Positions 1 through 8,915 of a DNA stretch of 64,000 nucleotides are shown here, piece after piece. The DNA comes from Leptospira jelokensis. Its GTDB lineage: Bacteria > Spirochaetota > Leptospiria > Leptospirales > Leptospiraceae. Positions within the stretch are counted from its first letter, which is position 1. Each line of letters opens with the position of its first letter. The stretch covers positions 67,001-131,000 of the forward strand of contig NZ_RQGH01000011.1 of the NCBI RefSeq assembly GCF_004769635.1, in the 5' to 3' direction. The notes beneath the pieces were generated by a model. The model did no database searches and was not told the DNA's origin. It worked only from the letters and a program-made list of their open reading frames with translations. Both the position numbers and the translations under genes were made by a program.

Positions 1-100
1 ATTCTTCTTTAGATTGGTAATCCAATATTTTTTTGATCGCTGAAAAATAATTTCCTAAATGTAATTTGCCGGAAGGTTGTAATCCAGTAAGGACTCTCAA
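1..100 (-). CDS. trpS: Tryptophanyl-tRNA synthetase, N-terminal fragment cut by the window edge
   Basis: The first 33 residues are visible and the rest lies outside the window. They read as the start of a class I aminoacyl-tRNA synthetase that charges tRNA-Trp. The segment contains [18 protein letters not shown], matching the TrpS N-terminus, with HLGN as the HIGH-type ATP-binding signature. The start is TTG at 98-100 and overlaps the TGA stop of the upstream 659-codon gene (TTGA), so translation is probably coupled. It is the last visible gene of the etfB-etfA-lolA-unknown-trpS run. Identity is fairly sure from the motif despite the short length. Confidence 0.85.
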   Translation of the reverse strand, partial: MRVLTGLQPSGKLHLGNYFSAIKKILDYQSKEE

Positions 101-2076
101 GATTCGTCCTCCGCACCTGAGCCATCTACTAATTCGGAATTTTCTGTTTCACCAGAAACTCCTGTGGTTTCTGGCTCTGGGTTCCCACTATCCTTGTGAA
201 AGGTAGAATAAGTTAACCTTTCATACTCTTTATTGAGTTTGATGAGTTCTTGTTCAATTTTTCTGTGAGCAGTGAGTTTGGATGTAGTGGTTGGATCTTT
301 AAAAATCACAGCATAATTATACAAATACTTTGTAAATTGCAGAAAGACATCTTCGACTTTCATTCCATTGATCCGTTCTTTTGCAACCACTGCTTTGTCA
401 TAATGAGGAATGAACCGTTGGGCAATTTTAACTTCTTCAATGACTTTGTCTTTTGTAGAAGCAATTTTATCACTCGCTTTACCTTTTGATTCGGTTACCT
501 TTGCCATCAAATGGTTTTCAATGATGATATTGAGTTTGCCTGCAAAACTTCCAAAAAATTCGGATGCTTCCTGGAGTGCCTGAACAATTGGCCCAGCGAT
601 TTGGTCATTTGCCGCATTCCCTGTGCTGTAATCCATACCATACTGTTGGAAACTGTATTGGAAACTAGGGAACTTTTTATTAAAATTATCAATGGTTCGC
701 ACAAGGGAATTGAGCTCATCGATTTCATTGCGAAATAAACCAGGTTGGATGATTAGGAGTTCTTGGTTTTGGTTTTTGTCACCTAACCGCACATACCCTT
801 CAATTAAATTCACATATACAGTTTGTAAGTCACGGAGTAATAAATAAACAAGCCTGTGAGGTTGTGATTTATAACTATTTTTTACGGTTTGGCTTTTTGA
901 CGATTCTGGCATGTGGTGGGCCATATAGTCGTCCACCACTTGGTTTAAAAAATCAAAACTGATTTTGCCTTTGTCATCAATGGAAAAGTAACGTGATCTT
1001 AAATTTTGCAGTTCTTCTTTTTTGAACGTTCTAGTATTGATATCGTCTGAAATTTTAGCGACAGTGATTTCTACTTCTTTTTGGATTTCACGTGCCGCTT
1101 GGAATTTATGTTCTTGGATGGGTGGGACACGTAGGTCAGTGACAATTTCAGGCCAAGTGAACATTTTCTTTTTGGCAACAATATAAAATGCTGTAATGGC
1201 ATCGGATAACTTGGGTTTGTTGTTTTCGAGATTAAGGGCATAGTTCACACCTTCCATAATTTTGTTTAGCTTTGGTGTGAGTTTTTCATCCATTTTTACG
1301 ATGTCTGGTAAATTGGATAAAATAATATCTTTTGCATCATCTCGTTGTAAAAACCGTACATAAAACATCTGCATCTTAAGTGATCTTTCTAAAAAGATAT
1401 CTGCAGAAATTTTATCCAAGATAAGAGCATCGAGTGAGGCAAAGGCATTAAAGAATTTATTAAAATTATTGATGATGTTGTAAACAAGGGGAGTCCATAT
1501 CCTCCAACCTTGTTGTTCCGAAACACGAAGGGCTTGGATGGTTGGGATGAGGACATCTTCTTTCAGCCCACGAAAAATCTTTTCTACGTTGTTGGAAATG
1601 GATGGGTTACGGCCAAACAATCCGATCTCAATCGTTCCCGTCTCTTTCGCAAATTTTCCGATGGAACTATTGGCACTATTTCCTCCCCCAAAAAGACCAG
1701 CGAGTAGTCCACCACCTTGTCTTTGTTCGATGGCTTTTTTTCGGCCAGGGTTTTGTTTTTGTTTGGCACTGTCGATTGTGACGAGGTCACTCGAACGTTT
1801 TGGTTTGGGGTCGGGAGTGGCGGGCCTTGAGATCACTTCCCTTCGTGGTTGTTCCCTTTCTGGCAAACCTCGGTCACGACTGTCTTCTTTTTTTGGTTTG
1901 TTTTTGTTTTCGTAGTCTTCGTCAACTTTACGGATGAGGTCGATGCGAATGAACACATCATTCGATTTTAAAATCGCTTCATCAATGAGTTGTTGGTGTT
2001 CGGGTGTCCGGGTTTTGCGGTACAAATCCGCAAACACACGATGGGCTTCTGTACGCGAAACTGGTGTCACAATCAC
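97..2076 (-). CDS. Unknown 659-aa cytoplasmic protein
   Basis: I do not recognise a family. The start is GTG, overlapping the TGA stop of lolA (GTGA), with AAAGGAG directly upstream inside the end of lolA. No signal peptide or membrane segment is seen. Residues about 50-120 are rich in Lys, Arg, Glu and Pro and look disordered. A Gly-rich stretch ([12 protein letters not shown]) follows at about 121-132, then a mostly helical body to about residue 630. The last 30 residues are acidic and look disordered (end GAEDES). The gene sits between lolA and trpS in one operon, which gives no clear functional hint. It could be a genus-specific protein. The reading frame is long and intact, so the gene itself is well supported. 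Confidence 0.8.
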   Translation of the reverse strand: MIVTPVSRTEAHRVFADLYRKTRTPEHQQLIDEAILKSNDVFIRIDLIRKVDEDYENKNKPKKEDSRDRGLPEREQPRREVISRPATPDPKPKRSSDLVTIDSAKQKQNPGRKKAIEQRQGGGLLAGLFGGGNSANSSIGKFAKETGTIEIGLFGRNPSISNNVEKIFRGLKEDVLIPTIQALRVSEQQGWRIWTPLVYNIINNFNKFFNAFASLDALILDKISADIFLERSLKMQMFYVRFLQRDDAKDIILSNLPDIVKMDEKLTPKLNKIMEGVNYALNLENNKPKLSDAITAFYIVAKKKMFTWPEIVTDLRVPPIQEHKFQAAREIQKEVEITVAKISDDINTRTFKKEELQNLRSRYFSIDDKGKISFDFLNQVVDDYMAHHMPESSKSQTVKNSYKSQPHRLVYLLLRDLQTVYVNLIEGYVRLGDKNQNQELLIIQPGLFRNEIDELNSLVRTIDNFNKKFPSFQYSFQQYGMDYSTGNAANDQIAGPIVQALQEASEFFGSFAGKLNIIIENHLMAKVTESKGKASDKIASTKDKVIEEVKIAQRFIPHYDKAVVAKERINGMKVEDVFLQFTKYLYNYAVIFKDPTTTSKLTAHRKIEQELIKLNKEYERLTYSTFHKDSGNPEPETTGVSGETENSELVDGSGAEDES

Positions 2077-2654
2077 TCCTTTTGGTTGAGAGGGTTCTCA
2101 ACAATCTGTGAGCTTGTGGGAGGTTGGAAATTAAAAAGTCCTGTTCCGAGACCAATATTGGTCGCAATGCCAGAGAAGGCAATTTCAGTGATTTCATCAT
2201 CGGAACGTTTCATTTTGAGTACACGTGGGAGGTCGTTATCTGAGACGACCAAAATGATTTCATTATAACGTTTGGTGTTAGAAGTGAGGCGAAAGGTTCT
2301 GCCACTCACAGTTACGTTTTCGTAACCTGAAAGCAGTCCGCCAAGTCCACCAGAGACACCTTTTAGGTCTTGTTTCCCTGCAATTGAGGAATCTGGGTTA
2401 TAAAACCATAAAATACGGCCATTGGAAGAGATAATCCTTCCATCACTAAACCGAACATGGAGTTGGTTTGGGCTTTTGTAGGAAACGACACCCGTTAGGC
2501 CACCATTTAAGGTCACAGAGGCACGGAAACTTTCGAGGGAGTTCATTCTGCCGATGACGGCGTTGAGACGGTCTCGTCCATCCTCTGCCCAAAGGGAAAC
2601 CAATGGGGCAGAGAAAAGGAGAACAATCTGGAATTTGAGAAGGAAATTTCTCAA
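2073..2654 (-). CDS. lolA: LolA-like outer-membrane lipoprotein carrier
   Basis: This 193-aa protein has a signal peptide (MRNFLLKFQIVLLFSAPLVS, then LWAED). It is followed by a LolA-type beta-barrel half: an early MNSLESFRASVTLNG segment, then repeated short beta strands such as GVVSYKSPNQLHVRFSDG and ILWFYNPDSS. LolA family proteins carry lipoproteins across the periplasm from LolCDE to the outer membrane. The start is TTG (2652-2654) with no strong ribosome-binding site, 23 nt after etfA. No LolCDE genes are in view. A broader LolA/LppX-fold role is possible, because the family diverges strongly in sequence. Confidence 0.75.
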   Translation of the reverse strand: MRNFLLKFQIVLLFSAPLVSLWAEDGRDRLNAVIGRMNSLESFRASVTLNGGLTGVVSYKSPNQLHVRFSDGRIISSNGRILWFYNPDSSIAGKQDLKGVSGGLGGLLSGYENVTVSGRTFRLTSNTKRYNEIILVVSDNDLPRVLKMKRSDDEITEIAFSGIATNIGLGTGLFNFQPPTSSQIVENPLNQKE

Positions 2655-2677
2655 AGTGAGATGGTTCGTATTGGGAA

Positions 2678-3637
2678 TTAACCCAATACTTTTTTGAATT
2701 CAGAAGTGAGTGCAGGCACCACTTCAAACAAATCAGCGACAACACCGTAAGTTGCTACTTTGAAAATAGGAGCATCTCCATCTTTGTTGATCGCAACGAT
2801 GTATTTGGAAGATCCCATACCCGCTAAGTGTTGGATCGCTCCAGAAATTCCACAAGCGATGTAACAGTTAGGGGAAACAGTTTTACCTGTTTGGCCCACT
2901 TGGTGTGAGTGAGAAATCCAACCAGCATCTACAGTCGCACGGGAAGCGCCAAGAGCAGCACCAAGAGTGTCTGCTAAGTCTTGGATGATAGGCCAGTTTT
3001 CTGGTCCTTTGATCCCACGACCACCAGATACAATGATAGAAGCATCAGCTAACTGCACTTTGTTTCCACCAGAAAGGTCTTTGGAAAGTGATTTTGTTCT
3101 CACTTCACCAGCAGAAGCTCCTGATTTTTCAACTGCACCAGCTCCATCTTTTGGAGTGACTTCTTGTGAGTTTGCACGCACAGTAAACATTTGGATGTCA
3201 GAAGAAACTTTAAAGTTTGCGTAAGCTTTACCAGAGTAAATTGGTTTTTTCGCTACTACTTTTCCACCGTCAACAGAAAGTGCCACTGCATCCGCAACGA
3301 TTCCAGCATTTGCTTTGATCGCTACTCTTGCAGAGTATTCTTTTCCTTGTGCGGAGTGTGGCATAAGAACCACTGCAGGTTTTTTCTCTTGGATCACGGC
3401 AAAAATACCGTTTGCATAACCTTCTGGTGAGAATTCACCAAGGTTTGCACCAATCACTGCATCAGCACCAACTGCTTTCAAATCACCAGCATACGCGTCC
3501 ACGTTGTCAGTGATGATGAGAGTATGAACTTTACCACCGATTGCATCCGCAATTTTGCGAGCTGCAGAAGTGAGTTCTTTTGAGATTTTTTTAAGTTCGC
3601 CGTTTTTTAATTCACCAACTACTAAAACATCAGCCAT
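2678..3637 (-). CDS. etfA: Electron transfer flavoprotein, alpha subunit
   Basis: This 319-aa protein is the FAD-binding subunit of ETF, which takes electrons from acyl-CoA dehydrogenases and passes them to the quinone pool. The C-terminal FAD domain is clear, with [31 protein letters not shown] and the family signature [14 protein letters not shown]. Length is normal for EtfA. The start ATG has AAGGAG seven nucleotides upstream. The gene follows etfB by 10 nt in the same operon. An acyl-CoA dehydrogenase that could donate electrons to it is encoded at 8916-10100. Confidence 0.96.
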   Translation of the reverse strand: MADVLVVGELKNGELKKISKELTSAARKIADAIGGKVHTLIITDNVDAYAGDLKAVGADAVIGANLGEFSPEGYANGIFAVIQEKKPAVVLMPHSAQGKEYSARVAIKANAGIVADAVALSVDGGKVVAKKPIYSGKAYANFKVSSDIQMFTVRANSQEVTPKDGAGAVEKSGASAGEVRTKSLSKDLSGGNKVQLADASIIVSGGRGIKGPENWPIIQDLADTLGAALGASRATVDAGWISHSHQVGQTGKTVSPNCYIACGISGAIQHLAGMGSSKYIVAINKDGDAPIFKVATYGVVADLFEVVPALTSEFKKVLG

Positions 3638-3647
3638 GTTCGTCTCC

Positions 3648-4409
3648 TTAGATGACCTTCGCTTCTTCGCGAAGAGCTTTTACAAGTTGAGATGCAAAAC
3701 CTTGTGCATCTGCTGCTTCCAGTTTTCGACCAGCGATACGTGGAGGAGGTGGTTCGAGAGATACTACTTCGAGTTTGGAACCAGTTGCACCGAGTTCTTC
3801 TGGTTTTTTCACATCTACTGGTTTTTTCTTCGCAGACATGATTCCTTTTAAACTTGGGTATCTTGGTTCGTTCAAACCTTTTTGTGCAGTCACTGCGAGA
3901 GGAGCAGAAGTTTCAACCACTTCCGTTCCACCTTCGATTTCGCGAGTGGCAGTTACTTTTTTACCGTCAAACTCAAGTTTGAGGGCCATTGCTACGTGAG
4001 GGACATTCAATCTCTCTGCAATTTGAACCACAACTTGTGAACTGTCAGTATCGATTGATTGACGACCACCGATGATAACATCTGCATTTTCTGCTTTGAT
4101 GAAATTAGCAAGGAGTTCGGAAGTGTATGTAGAGTCAAAAGTTACATAGTCATCCACTTTTACATGAACGGCTCTGTCTACACCCATTGCGTAGGCAGTG
4201 CGAAGTGCTTCTACGACACGGTCCGGACCGAGGGAAACAGCGATGACTTCTCCACCGCTCTTTTCACGAATTCTAATTCCCTCTTCGATAGCGAATTCAT
4301 CATAAGGAGAGATGATCCATTTTACGCCAGCTTCGTTGATCGATTTGTCACCGACCTTGATATTGGTTTCCGTATCCGGAACCTGCTTTACTAGAACAAC
4401 AATTTTCAT
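3648..4409 (-). CDS. etfB: Electron transfer flavoprotein, beta subunit
   Basis: This 253-aa protein is the AMP-binding partner of EtfA. It begins with the family hallmark MKIVVLVKQVPDTE and carries GGRQSIDTDSSQV, the nucleotide-binding loop of EtfB, at about residues 115-127. The C-terminal arm, with LEPPPPRIAGRKLE, is the recognition-loop region. It is the first gene of the run that continues into etfA, lolA, the unknown 659-aa gene and trpS. The start ATG is preceded very closely by AAGGA. Confidence 0.96.
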   Translation of the reverse strand: MKIVVLVKQVPDTETNIKVGDKSINEAGVKWIISPYDEFAIEEGIRIREKSGGEVIAVSLGPDRVVEALRTAYAMGVDRAVHVKVDDYVTFDSTYTSELLANFIKAENADVIIGGRQSIDTDSSQVVVQIAERLNVPHVAMALKLEFDGKKVTATREIEGGTEVVETSAPLAVTAQKGLNEPRYPSLKGIMSAKKKPVDVKKPEELGATGSKLEVVSLEPPPPRIAGRKLEAADAQGFASQLVKALREEAKVI

Positions 4410-4477
4410 TCCTTAACCCCGTTTTCGTGGATTACCTTAAGACCAGAAAACGAGAGGGAAGTCATAAGGGAAGTAAT

Positions 4478-4777
4478 TTATTCTCGAAAGAAGCTGTATT
4501 TGGACCAATTATAAGCCCAAATGATGCCTACAATGACCACAAGGACGTTTGCATCGGACCTAAGGTAGAACTGGAACCCAAGGGTGAGCGGGAGGAGTAG
4601 GAACAGTACAAAGGCAAGGAGGAGGACGAGGTGGGGTGTTTTTTTCCAATCTTTACTGGCATTTTGGACTTCTATGAGGAGATTCCCTTTTGGACCCTCA
4701 GCTTGGGAACGAAATCGGAACCAGTAGAGTGAGCTAAGGAGTAAAAATAGAAAGAGATGTACGAAAAGGAAGAACAT
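4478..4777 (-). CDS. Small three-helix membrane protein
   Basis: This 99-aa protein starts at ATG 4775-4777, 17 nt after the stop of the UbiA-like gene. The open frame extends further upstream, but that part lies over the UbiA-like gene and is not membrane-like, so the inner ATG is preferred. Three hydrophobic segments are visible: MFFLFVHLFLFLLLSSLYWF at the N-terminus, HLVLLLAFVLFLLLPLTLGF in the middle, and VLVVIVGIIWAYNW near the end. The loop between the first two contains FRSQAEGPKGN. Function is unknown. Its position suggests a role alongside the UbiA-like protein. Confidence 0.65.
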   Translation of the reverse strand: MFFLFVHLFLFLLLSSLYWFRFRSQAEGPKGNLLIEVQNASKDWKKTPHLVLLLAFVLFLLLPLTLGFQFYLRSDANVLVVIVGIIWAYNWSKYSFFRE

Positions 4778-4794
4778 AAACCCATGCTTATTTT

Positions 4795-5631
4795 TTAGGG
4801 GAGTCCAGAGAAGAAAAAAATGATTTGGGGCAAAAACATCGGGAGGTAGGAAAGTTCTGCCAAAGATTTGAGGGTGGTGGTGTTCCTTACAAGGAAGGTC
4901 GTAACGAAAAGCCATAGGTAGGAAAGGCCAAGTGCCAATCCAAAGAGGAGTGGGGTTGTCATCGAGTATGTCGTAAGGCAAAGGAAAAAAAATCCTACCA
5001 GAAGGAAAAGCCGTAAGAAAAACTGCATGGCATCATAGGAAAAAAATCGGCTAAAAACCAATGCATTTTGCCTTTTGTCTAGGTCTCGGTCTAGGTTGTA
5101 AGTGAACAAAACATTGGAGAAAGCATGGAGGAAAAAGAGGAAGGTGATTTCTCTAAGGCCATTCTCCCAGGGAAAGGGAAGGAGGATCCCCCAAGTATAA
5201 AAAAAGGAAACCAAAAGTTCCTTTGGGATGGGCGAAAGTCCTTTCACAACGAGGAGGAGGCTTATGGCAAACGAAAGGAAATAGGTAAGGTTATCGAATA
5301 AAAAATCCAATTCCCAGAATATGCCAAGTGAAACAGAAAGGAGAAGGGAGATTCCGATCCCCCATTGGATCTTTGTTTGGTGGCCTAGGTAAACCTGAGA
5401 CCTTTCTCTTTTTGGATCCAATTCTCTTTTGGCATCCCAAAGGTGGTCCAGAAGGTACAATCCCCAAACCGAAACAAAATAAAAAAGAAGCAGTGGTATC
5501 CGTAATGGAATTTGGAAAAGGGTAGAAAAAAAACTGAAATTGGCAAAAACAGAAACGACAACATCCAACGATCCATAAGAGATCAGAAATTGCGAAAGAG
5601 ACGTTCCATGATTTTGTTTTGATTGGAACAT
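4795..5631 (-). CDS. UbiA-like prenyltransferase family membrane protein
   Basis: This 278-aa protein is very hydrophobic, with about seven to eight membrane segments. Two acidic loops match the pattern of UbiA-superfamily aromatic prenyltransferases: DHLWDAKRELDPKRER near residues 61-76, and NLDRDLDKRQNA near residue 178. These Asp clusters normally bind Mg-diphosphate of the isoprenoid donor. No substrate can be named from sequence. The start ATG has AAGGA about 11 nt upstream. The gene is divergent from the adenylate cyclase and followed by a small membrane protein. Confidence 0.7.
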   Translation of the reverse strand: MFQSKQNHGTSLSQFLISYGSLDVVVSVFANFSFFSTLFQIPLRIPLLLFYFVSVWGLYLLDHLWDAKRELDPKRERSQVYLGHQTKIQWGIGISLLLSVSLGIFWELDFLFDNLTYFLSFAISLLLVVKGLSPIPKELLVSFFYTWGILLPFPWENGLREITFLFFLHAFSNVLFTYNLDRDLDKRQNALVFSRFFSYDAMQFFLRLFLLVGFFFLCLTTYSMTTPLLFGLALGLSYLWLFVTTFLVRNTTTLKSLAELSYLPMFLPQIIFFFSGLP

Positions 5632-5710
5632 AGTTCATCTATCCTTTTTTGGGAATCCTTTGGCAAAAAGAAAATTCCCTTGCCACAAAATCTTTTTTCG
5701 TCTGAAATGT

Positions 5711-7069
5711 ATGCCAATGTTTCGTTCGATTCGCAATGCCATCCAATCTGTTTATTGTATCCGTGACCAATTCCCTAAATACATGTCGGAACTTCTTTTC
5801 GAAGAAGAAGCCATGGGAGCATTATTTGCAGTTCGGTTTCGTTATGTAATCGGATTTGCTCTGATTGCAAGTGCCATTGCGAATGTAAGTAATATTGAAA
5901 CGATTTGGGGGCATTTAGTCAACTTCATTGCAATCGCAGTTTATTTTACCAATACATTTATACATTTGCATATTCTGAAAAAGAAGGAGAGCAAGTGGAA
6001 AACAAAATACGACTACATTAGTCTACTTGTGGATAATGTGTTGATTACCATGACGATTCTCAATTGGTATTGGATTAAGGGAGATGGGAATCCAAATTTT
6101 TTAGTGAAAACTCCACTTATGATCTTTTATTTATTACCTTTGTCGTTATGCCTCTTCCAATACCGGTTTTCACTCGTGGTTTTTTCTTTTGTTTGTTTTT
6201 TGATTAGCTACTATGGATTCATCGCCGTCGCCCTTCATGATCCTGATGCCATTGTGAGTTTGGATTGGCATAGTTATGTGTTAGGTGATGAAATCATCCT
6301 TTTGGATGCCCTAGTTTCAAAACCTGTCATTTATTTGATCCTTGTGTTTGCCATCTCTTATGCCATTTTTCGGTCCTTAAGGATGTTGCTTAAATTTGCG
6401 GCTTCCGAAACTCAGAAAACCACTTTATCTCGTTACTTTTCCCCTGATTTGGTTTCTGAAATTGTTTCGGACCCTGAGGTTTTAGGCAAAGGCAAACGAC
6501 AAAAGGTAACTGTATTATTCAGTGATATCCGAGGTTTCACTCAGTTTTCAGAACTATTGGATCCGGAAGAATTGTCGATTTTTTTAACCGAATTTCGTCG
6601 GCGAATGGTACGAGTGATTTTCCAAAACAAAGGCAGTTTGGATAAATTCATCGGGGATGCTGTCATGGTAACCTTTGGAACACCAATGCCTTCTGAAATT
6701 TTTGGTGAAGATTCCCTAAATGCAGTGAATGCCGCCAAGTTGATGTTAGAAGAGCTTAAAAACTGGAATGAAGAGCGAAAAACATTAGGACAGGTGGAAA
6801 TCAAAATCGGAATTGGAATCCATTCGGGAGAAGTATTCTGTGGGAGCATTGGTTCCGAAGAAAGAATGGAATACACTGTGATTGGTGATACCGTGAACAC
6901 TGCATCAAGGATTGAGTCTGCTTGTAAAACCATCGGTTCACCGTTACTGATCTCTGAAGCAGTATGGAATGAGATTGGAAAACCAAATGATTGGGTAAAA
7001 AATGAAGGGATATTGTTACCAGGAAGGGAACAAAAAATCAATTTGTATTCGTATCAAAACGAAGTTTGA
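5711..7069 (+). CDS. Membrane-anchored class III adenylate cyclase
   Basis: This protein of about 452 aa has roughly six membrane helices in its N-terminal half and a C-terminal class III cyclase domain. Metal-binding Asp residues are in VLFSDIRGFTQFSE and KFIGDAVMVTFGTP. The Lys of DKFIGD and the Asp of YTVIGDTVNTASRIES match the adenine-selecting pair, so cAMP rather than cGMP is expected. The layout resembles integral membrane cyclases with a helical sensor part. The start is uncertain: ATG 5711 and 5717 are both possible, and an upstream TTG at 5660 is less likely. Two cyclic-nucleotide-binding proteins at 18391-20156 could respond to its product. Its stop directly abuts the stop of the convergent gene. 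Confidence 0.88.
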   Translation: MPMFRSIRNAIQSVYCIRDQFPKYMSELLFEEEAMGALFAVRFRYVIGFALIASAIANVSNIETIWGHLVNFIAIAVYFTNTFIHLHILKKKESKWKTKYDYISLLVDNVLITMTILNWYWIKGDGNPNFLVKTPLMIFYLLPLSLCLFQYRFSLVVFSFVCFLISYYGFIAVALHDPDAIVSLDWHSYVLGDEIILLDALVSKPVIYLILVFAISYAIFRSLRMLLKFAASETQKTTLSRYFSPDLVSEIVSDPEVLGKGKRQKVTVLFSDIRGFTQFSELLDPEELSIFLTEFRRRMVRVIFQNKGSLDKFIGDAVMVTFGTPMPSEIFGEDSLNAVNAAKLMLEELKNWNEERKTLGQVEIKIGIGIHSGEVFCGSIGSEERMEYTVIGDTVNTASRIESACKTIGSPLLISEAVWNEIGKPNDWVKNEGILLPGREQKINLYSYQNEV

Positions 7070-8623
7070 TTAAGAGTTTAGATTTAATTTGTACACTGCT
7101 TCGTGTAAGGCGGGGTTTAACTCTGGGTCTATCGTATAAATCACACGAGTGGTCCCTGCTTGTAAGGCTAAATCCATAATTGCTTTTCTGCGATCAATTT
7201 TGATGCTCTTTAGATCAAAGTCAGCAATTTTAAATTTGATCCCTTTTTGGAAAACAGGATTGATGCTACAGATCCTTTGGAGTTTGGGTCTTGTTTGGTA
7301 TCGGCCTACATCTAAGACCAAACAAATATCAAAATGGGCACGCCTCTCTGAATCCACCGAAGCCGTAATCACAAAGTCACCAAAGTTGATGATATTTTCG
7401 TTATTTGTGAGGGAACTACCAACATAATCGAGAAGGTGGCGAATGTTTTTGTTACTATAGGAAAAAAAGGAATCATTTAAAATCATCTTGAGAGCCGTAG
7501 ATGATTTAAATGCTGGCCTCCAAGGTTGGTTGGATGTGAGAGACGCGTATTCGCTTGCTAGGGACAAAATTGCGATGTCTTCCTCAAAACTTGATGTTGT
7601 GACATTGTTTTCTTGTAAATGCAATTGTAATTCGATGTCTTGTGTGATCCTTTCTTTTCCCACCTCACGGTTGTATTTATCGCGCACTGACATGAGTTTG
7701 GTGAAAAGGGATCTTGGGTCCGGAAAATTATTATTCACCCCATTGCCACGATAGGGTCTGTGATGGTTTAAGATGAGAGTCCTGACATGCGATTCCACTT
7801 CAGGTGCAGGCAGTGTCATTAGGTAACTGATGATTGGATGTTGTTGGACAACAGCGTATTCTTCTTTGGTGAGTTTCGGAGTTTGTTTGACCTCAAGTCT
7901 CGAATACCCTACATCCATCAAATAACTTGCCATCATAAGGCTTAAGTGGTCTTTTTTGTTGGATTCTTCTTTGCCTTCGTTGACGATCTTTCGTGTCCGA
8001 ACCTTCATTCCCATGGCGACAACAGTTCTTTTTGTCATGAGTTCTGATTCTACCGAAACTCCTGCCACACTTAAGATTTCTAATATATTAAAGATCCCAA
8101 GTTCAAAATCAGGGTTACTTGTGAAGTCTGTGAGCAGTTCATTGACCGAGTTTTGGACAAAAACGGCCTGGTCAGAGGAAAAGGAGGTTTTTCGTAACTC
8201 TTCGATGAGCGCCTGTGATTGTTTTGCGAAGCGGGCAGTTTTTTCTACATCAAATAATTTTGTGGTCCTTCCAGGTTCCAAATACGGTTTTTCATTCCCG
8301 TTGGGTTTATTTTTTTTAAGTTCGGAGATGAGAAAATAAACCCCTTGCATTTCAAACTTTAGAAGTTTACCAAAGTCTGCTTCGGTTGGGTTTCTTTTTT
8401 TATGAATTAAAATTTGGCCGTCTTTATTGTACAAATCGAGAGGGATATTTTGGTTTTTCCGAAAACTATTTAAGGATTCTTCGGTTAACTCAAATTTGGC
8501 GAGCTTTTCTCTAGGTACTATATTGGAATCGTTTGTGCTCATGATTCGATACTCATTTGGATAAAAAAAACTTTCCGAATGTTTATGCGATGTTGGAGTA
8601 GATTCAATAAATTGTAAATTCAT
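7070..8623 (-). CDS. Degenerate HD-GYP-like domain protein
   Basis: This 517-aa protein carries, at about residues 228-300, a region that aligns by eye with HD-GYP c-di-GMP phosphodiesterases. YLMDVGYSR stands where LLHDIGKI is expected, LTKEEYAVVQQHP matches the conserved helix, and LNHHRPYRGNG replaces HHERxDGxGYP. The HD histidine is Met and the following Lys is absent, so phosphodiesterase activity is doubtful. The N-terminal 200 residues are mostly helical, and the C-terminal 150 residues are unassigned. Two starts are possible: ATG 8623, with AGGA too close to it, or ATG 8542 (MSTNDSN). The longer form is reported here. Confidence 0.7.
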   Translation of the reverse strand: MNLQFIESTPTSHKHSESFFYPNEYRIMSTNDSNIVPREKLAKFELTEESLNSFRKNQNIPLDLYNKDGQILIHKKRNPTEADFGKLLKFEMQGVYFLISELKKNKPNGNEKPYLEPGRTTKLFDVEKTARFAKQSQALIEELRKTSFSSDQAVFVQNSVNELLTDFTSNPDFELGIFNILEILSVAGVSVESELMTKRTVVAMGMKVRTRKIVNEGKEESNKKDHLSLMMASYLMDVGYSRLEVKQTPKLTKEEYAVVQQHPIISYLMTLPAPEVESHVRTLILNHHRPYRGNGVNNNFPDPRSLFTKLMSVRDKYNREVGKERITQDIELQLHLQENNVTTSSFEEDIAILSLASEYASLTSNQPWRPAFKSSTALKMILNDSFFSYSNKNIRHLLDYVGSSLTNNENIINFGDFVITASVDSERRAHFDICLVLDVGRYQTRPKLQRICSINPVFQKGIKFKIADFDLKSIKIDRRKAIMDLALQAGTTRVIYTIDPELNPALHEAVYKLNLNS

Positions 8624-8915
8624 TCCTAATTTTTTAATTTCATTTTTATTCTTTAGGGAATTGCCGTAGGTAGTAATCCTAAACTATAGTAGTAGATGTT
8701 TGCTTTCGTGAATGAAATGTAATAAGTTTTAAAAAGATGTGTCAGGAACCAAATATCTTCTAATAGACGTTAGTTTATCTCCTAAAAAAAATGATTGGGT
8801 GTCCATACTGCGATCATGATGGCGTTCGTTTTTGAAACAAAATGATGCAAGCGAGTGCAATTCCCTTTGATTTTTTCGTTTACAGTTTCAGGAAAAGTAC
8901 GAGAAAATCTTCCCT
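8624..8915 (+). other. 292-bp intergenic region upstream of acyl-CoA dehydrogenase
   Basis: This is the divergent spacer between the HD-GYP-like gene (minus) and the acyl-CoA dehydrogenase gene (plus). It is AT-rich. I see no RNA gene, no convincing inverted repeat and no clear ORF in it. Promoters for both neighbours must lie here, but no sigma-70 boxes stand out enough to call. Confidence 0.5.

Noticed and set aside
1538..1915. Plus-strand frame of 125 codons inside the 659-aa gene
   Set aside because: Pro/Ser-rich antisense shadow of a long real gene, no start signal.
4420..4452. CGTTTTC / GAAAACG inverted repeat upstream of etfB as a terminator
   Set aside because: Loop of 19 nt and no T-run; too weak to call.
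4778..4981. Longer N-terminus for the small membrane protein
   Set aside because: It lies over the UbiA-like gene, is not membrane-like, and the inner ATG follows the upstream stop by 17 nt.
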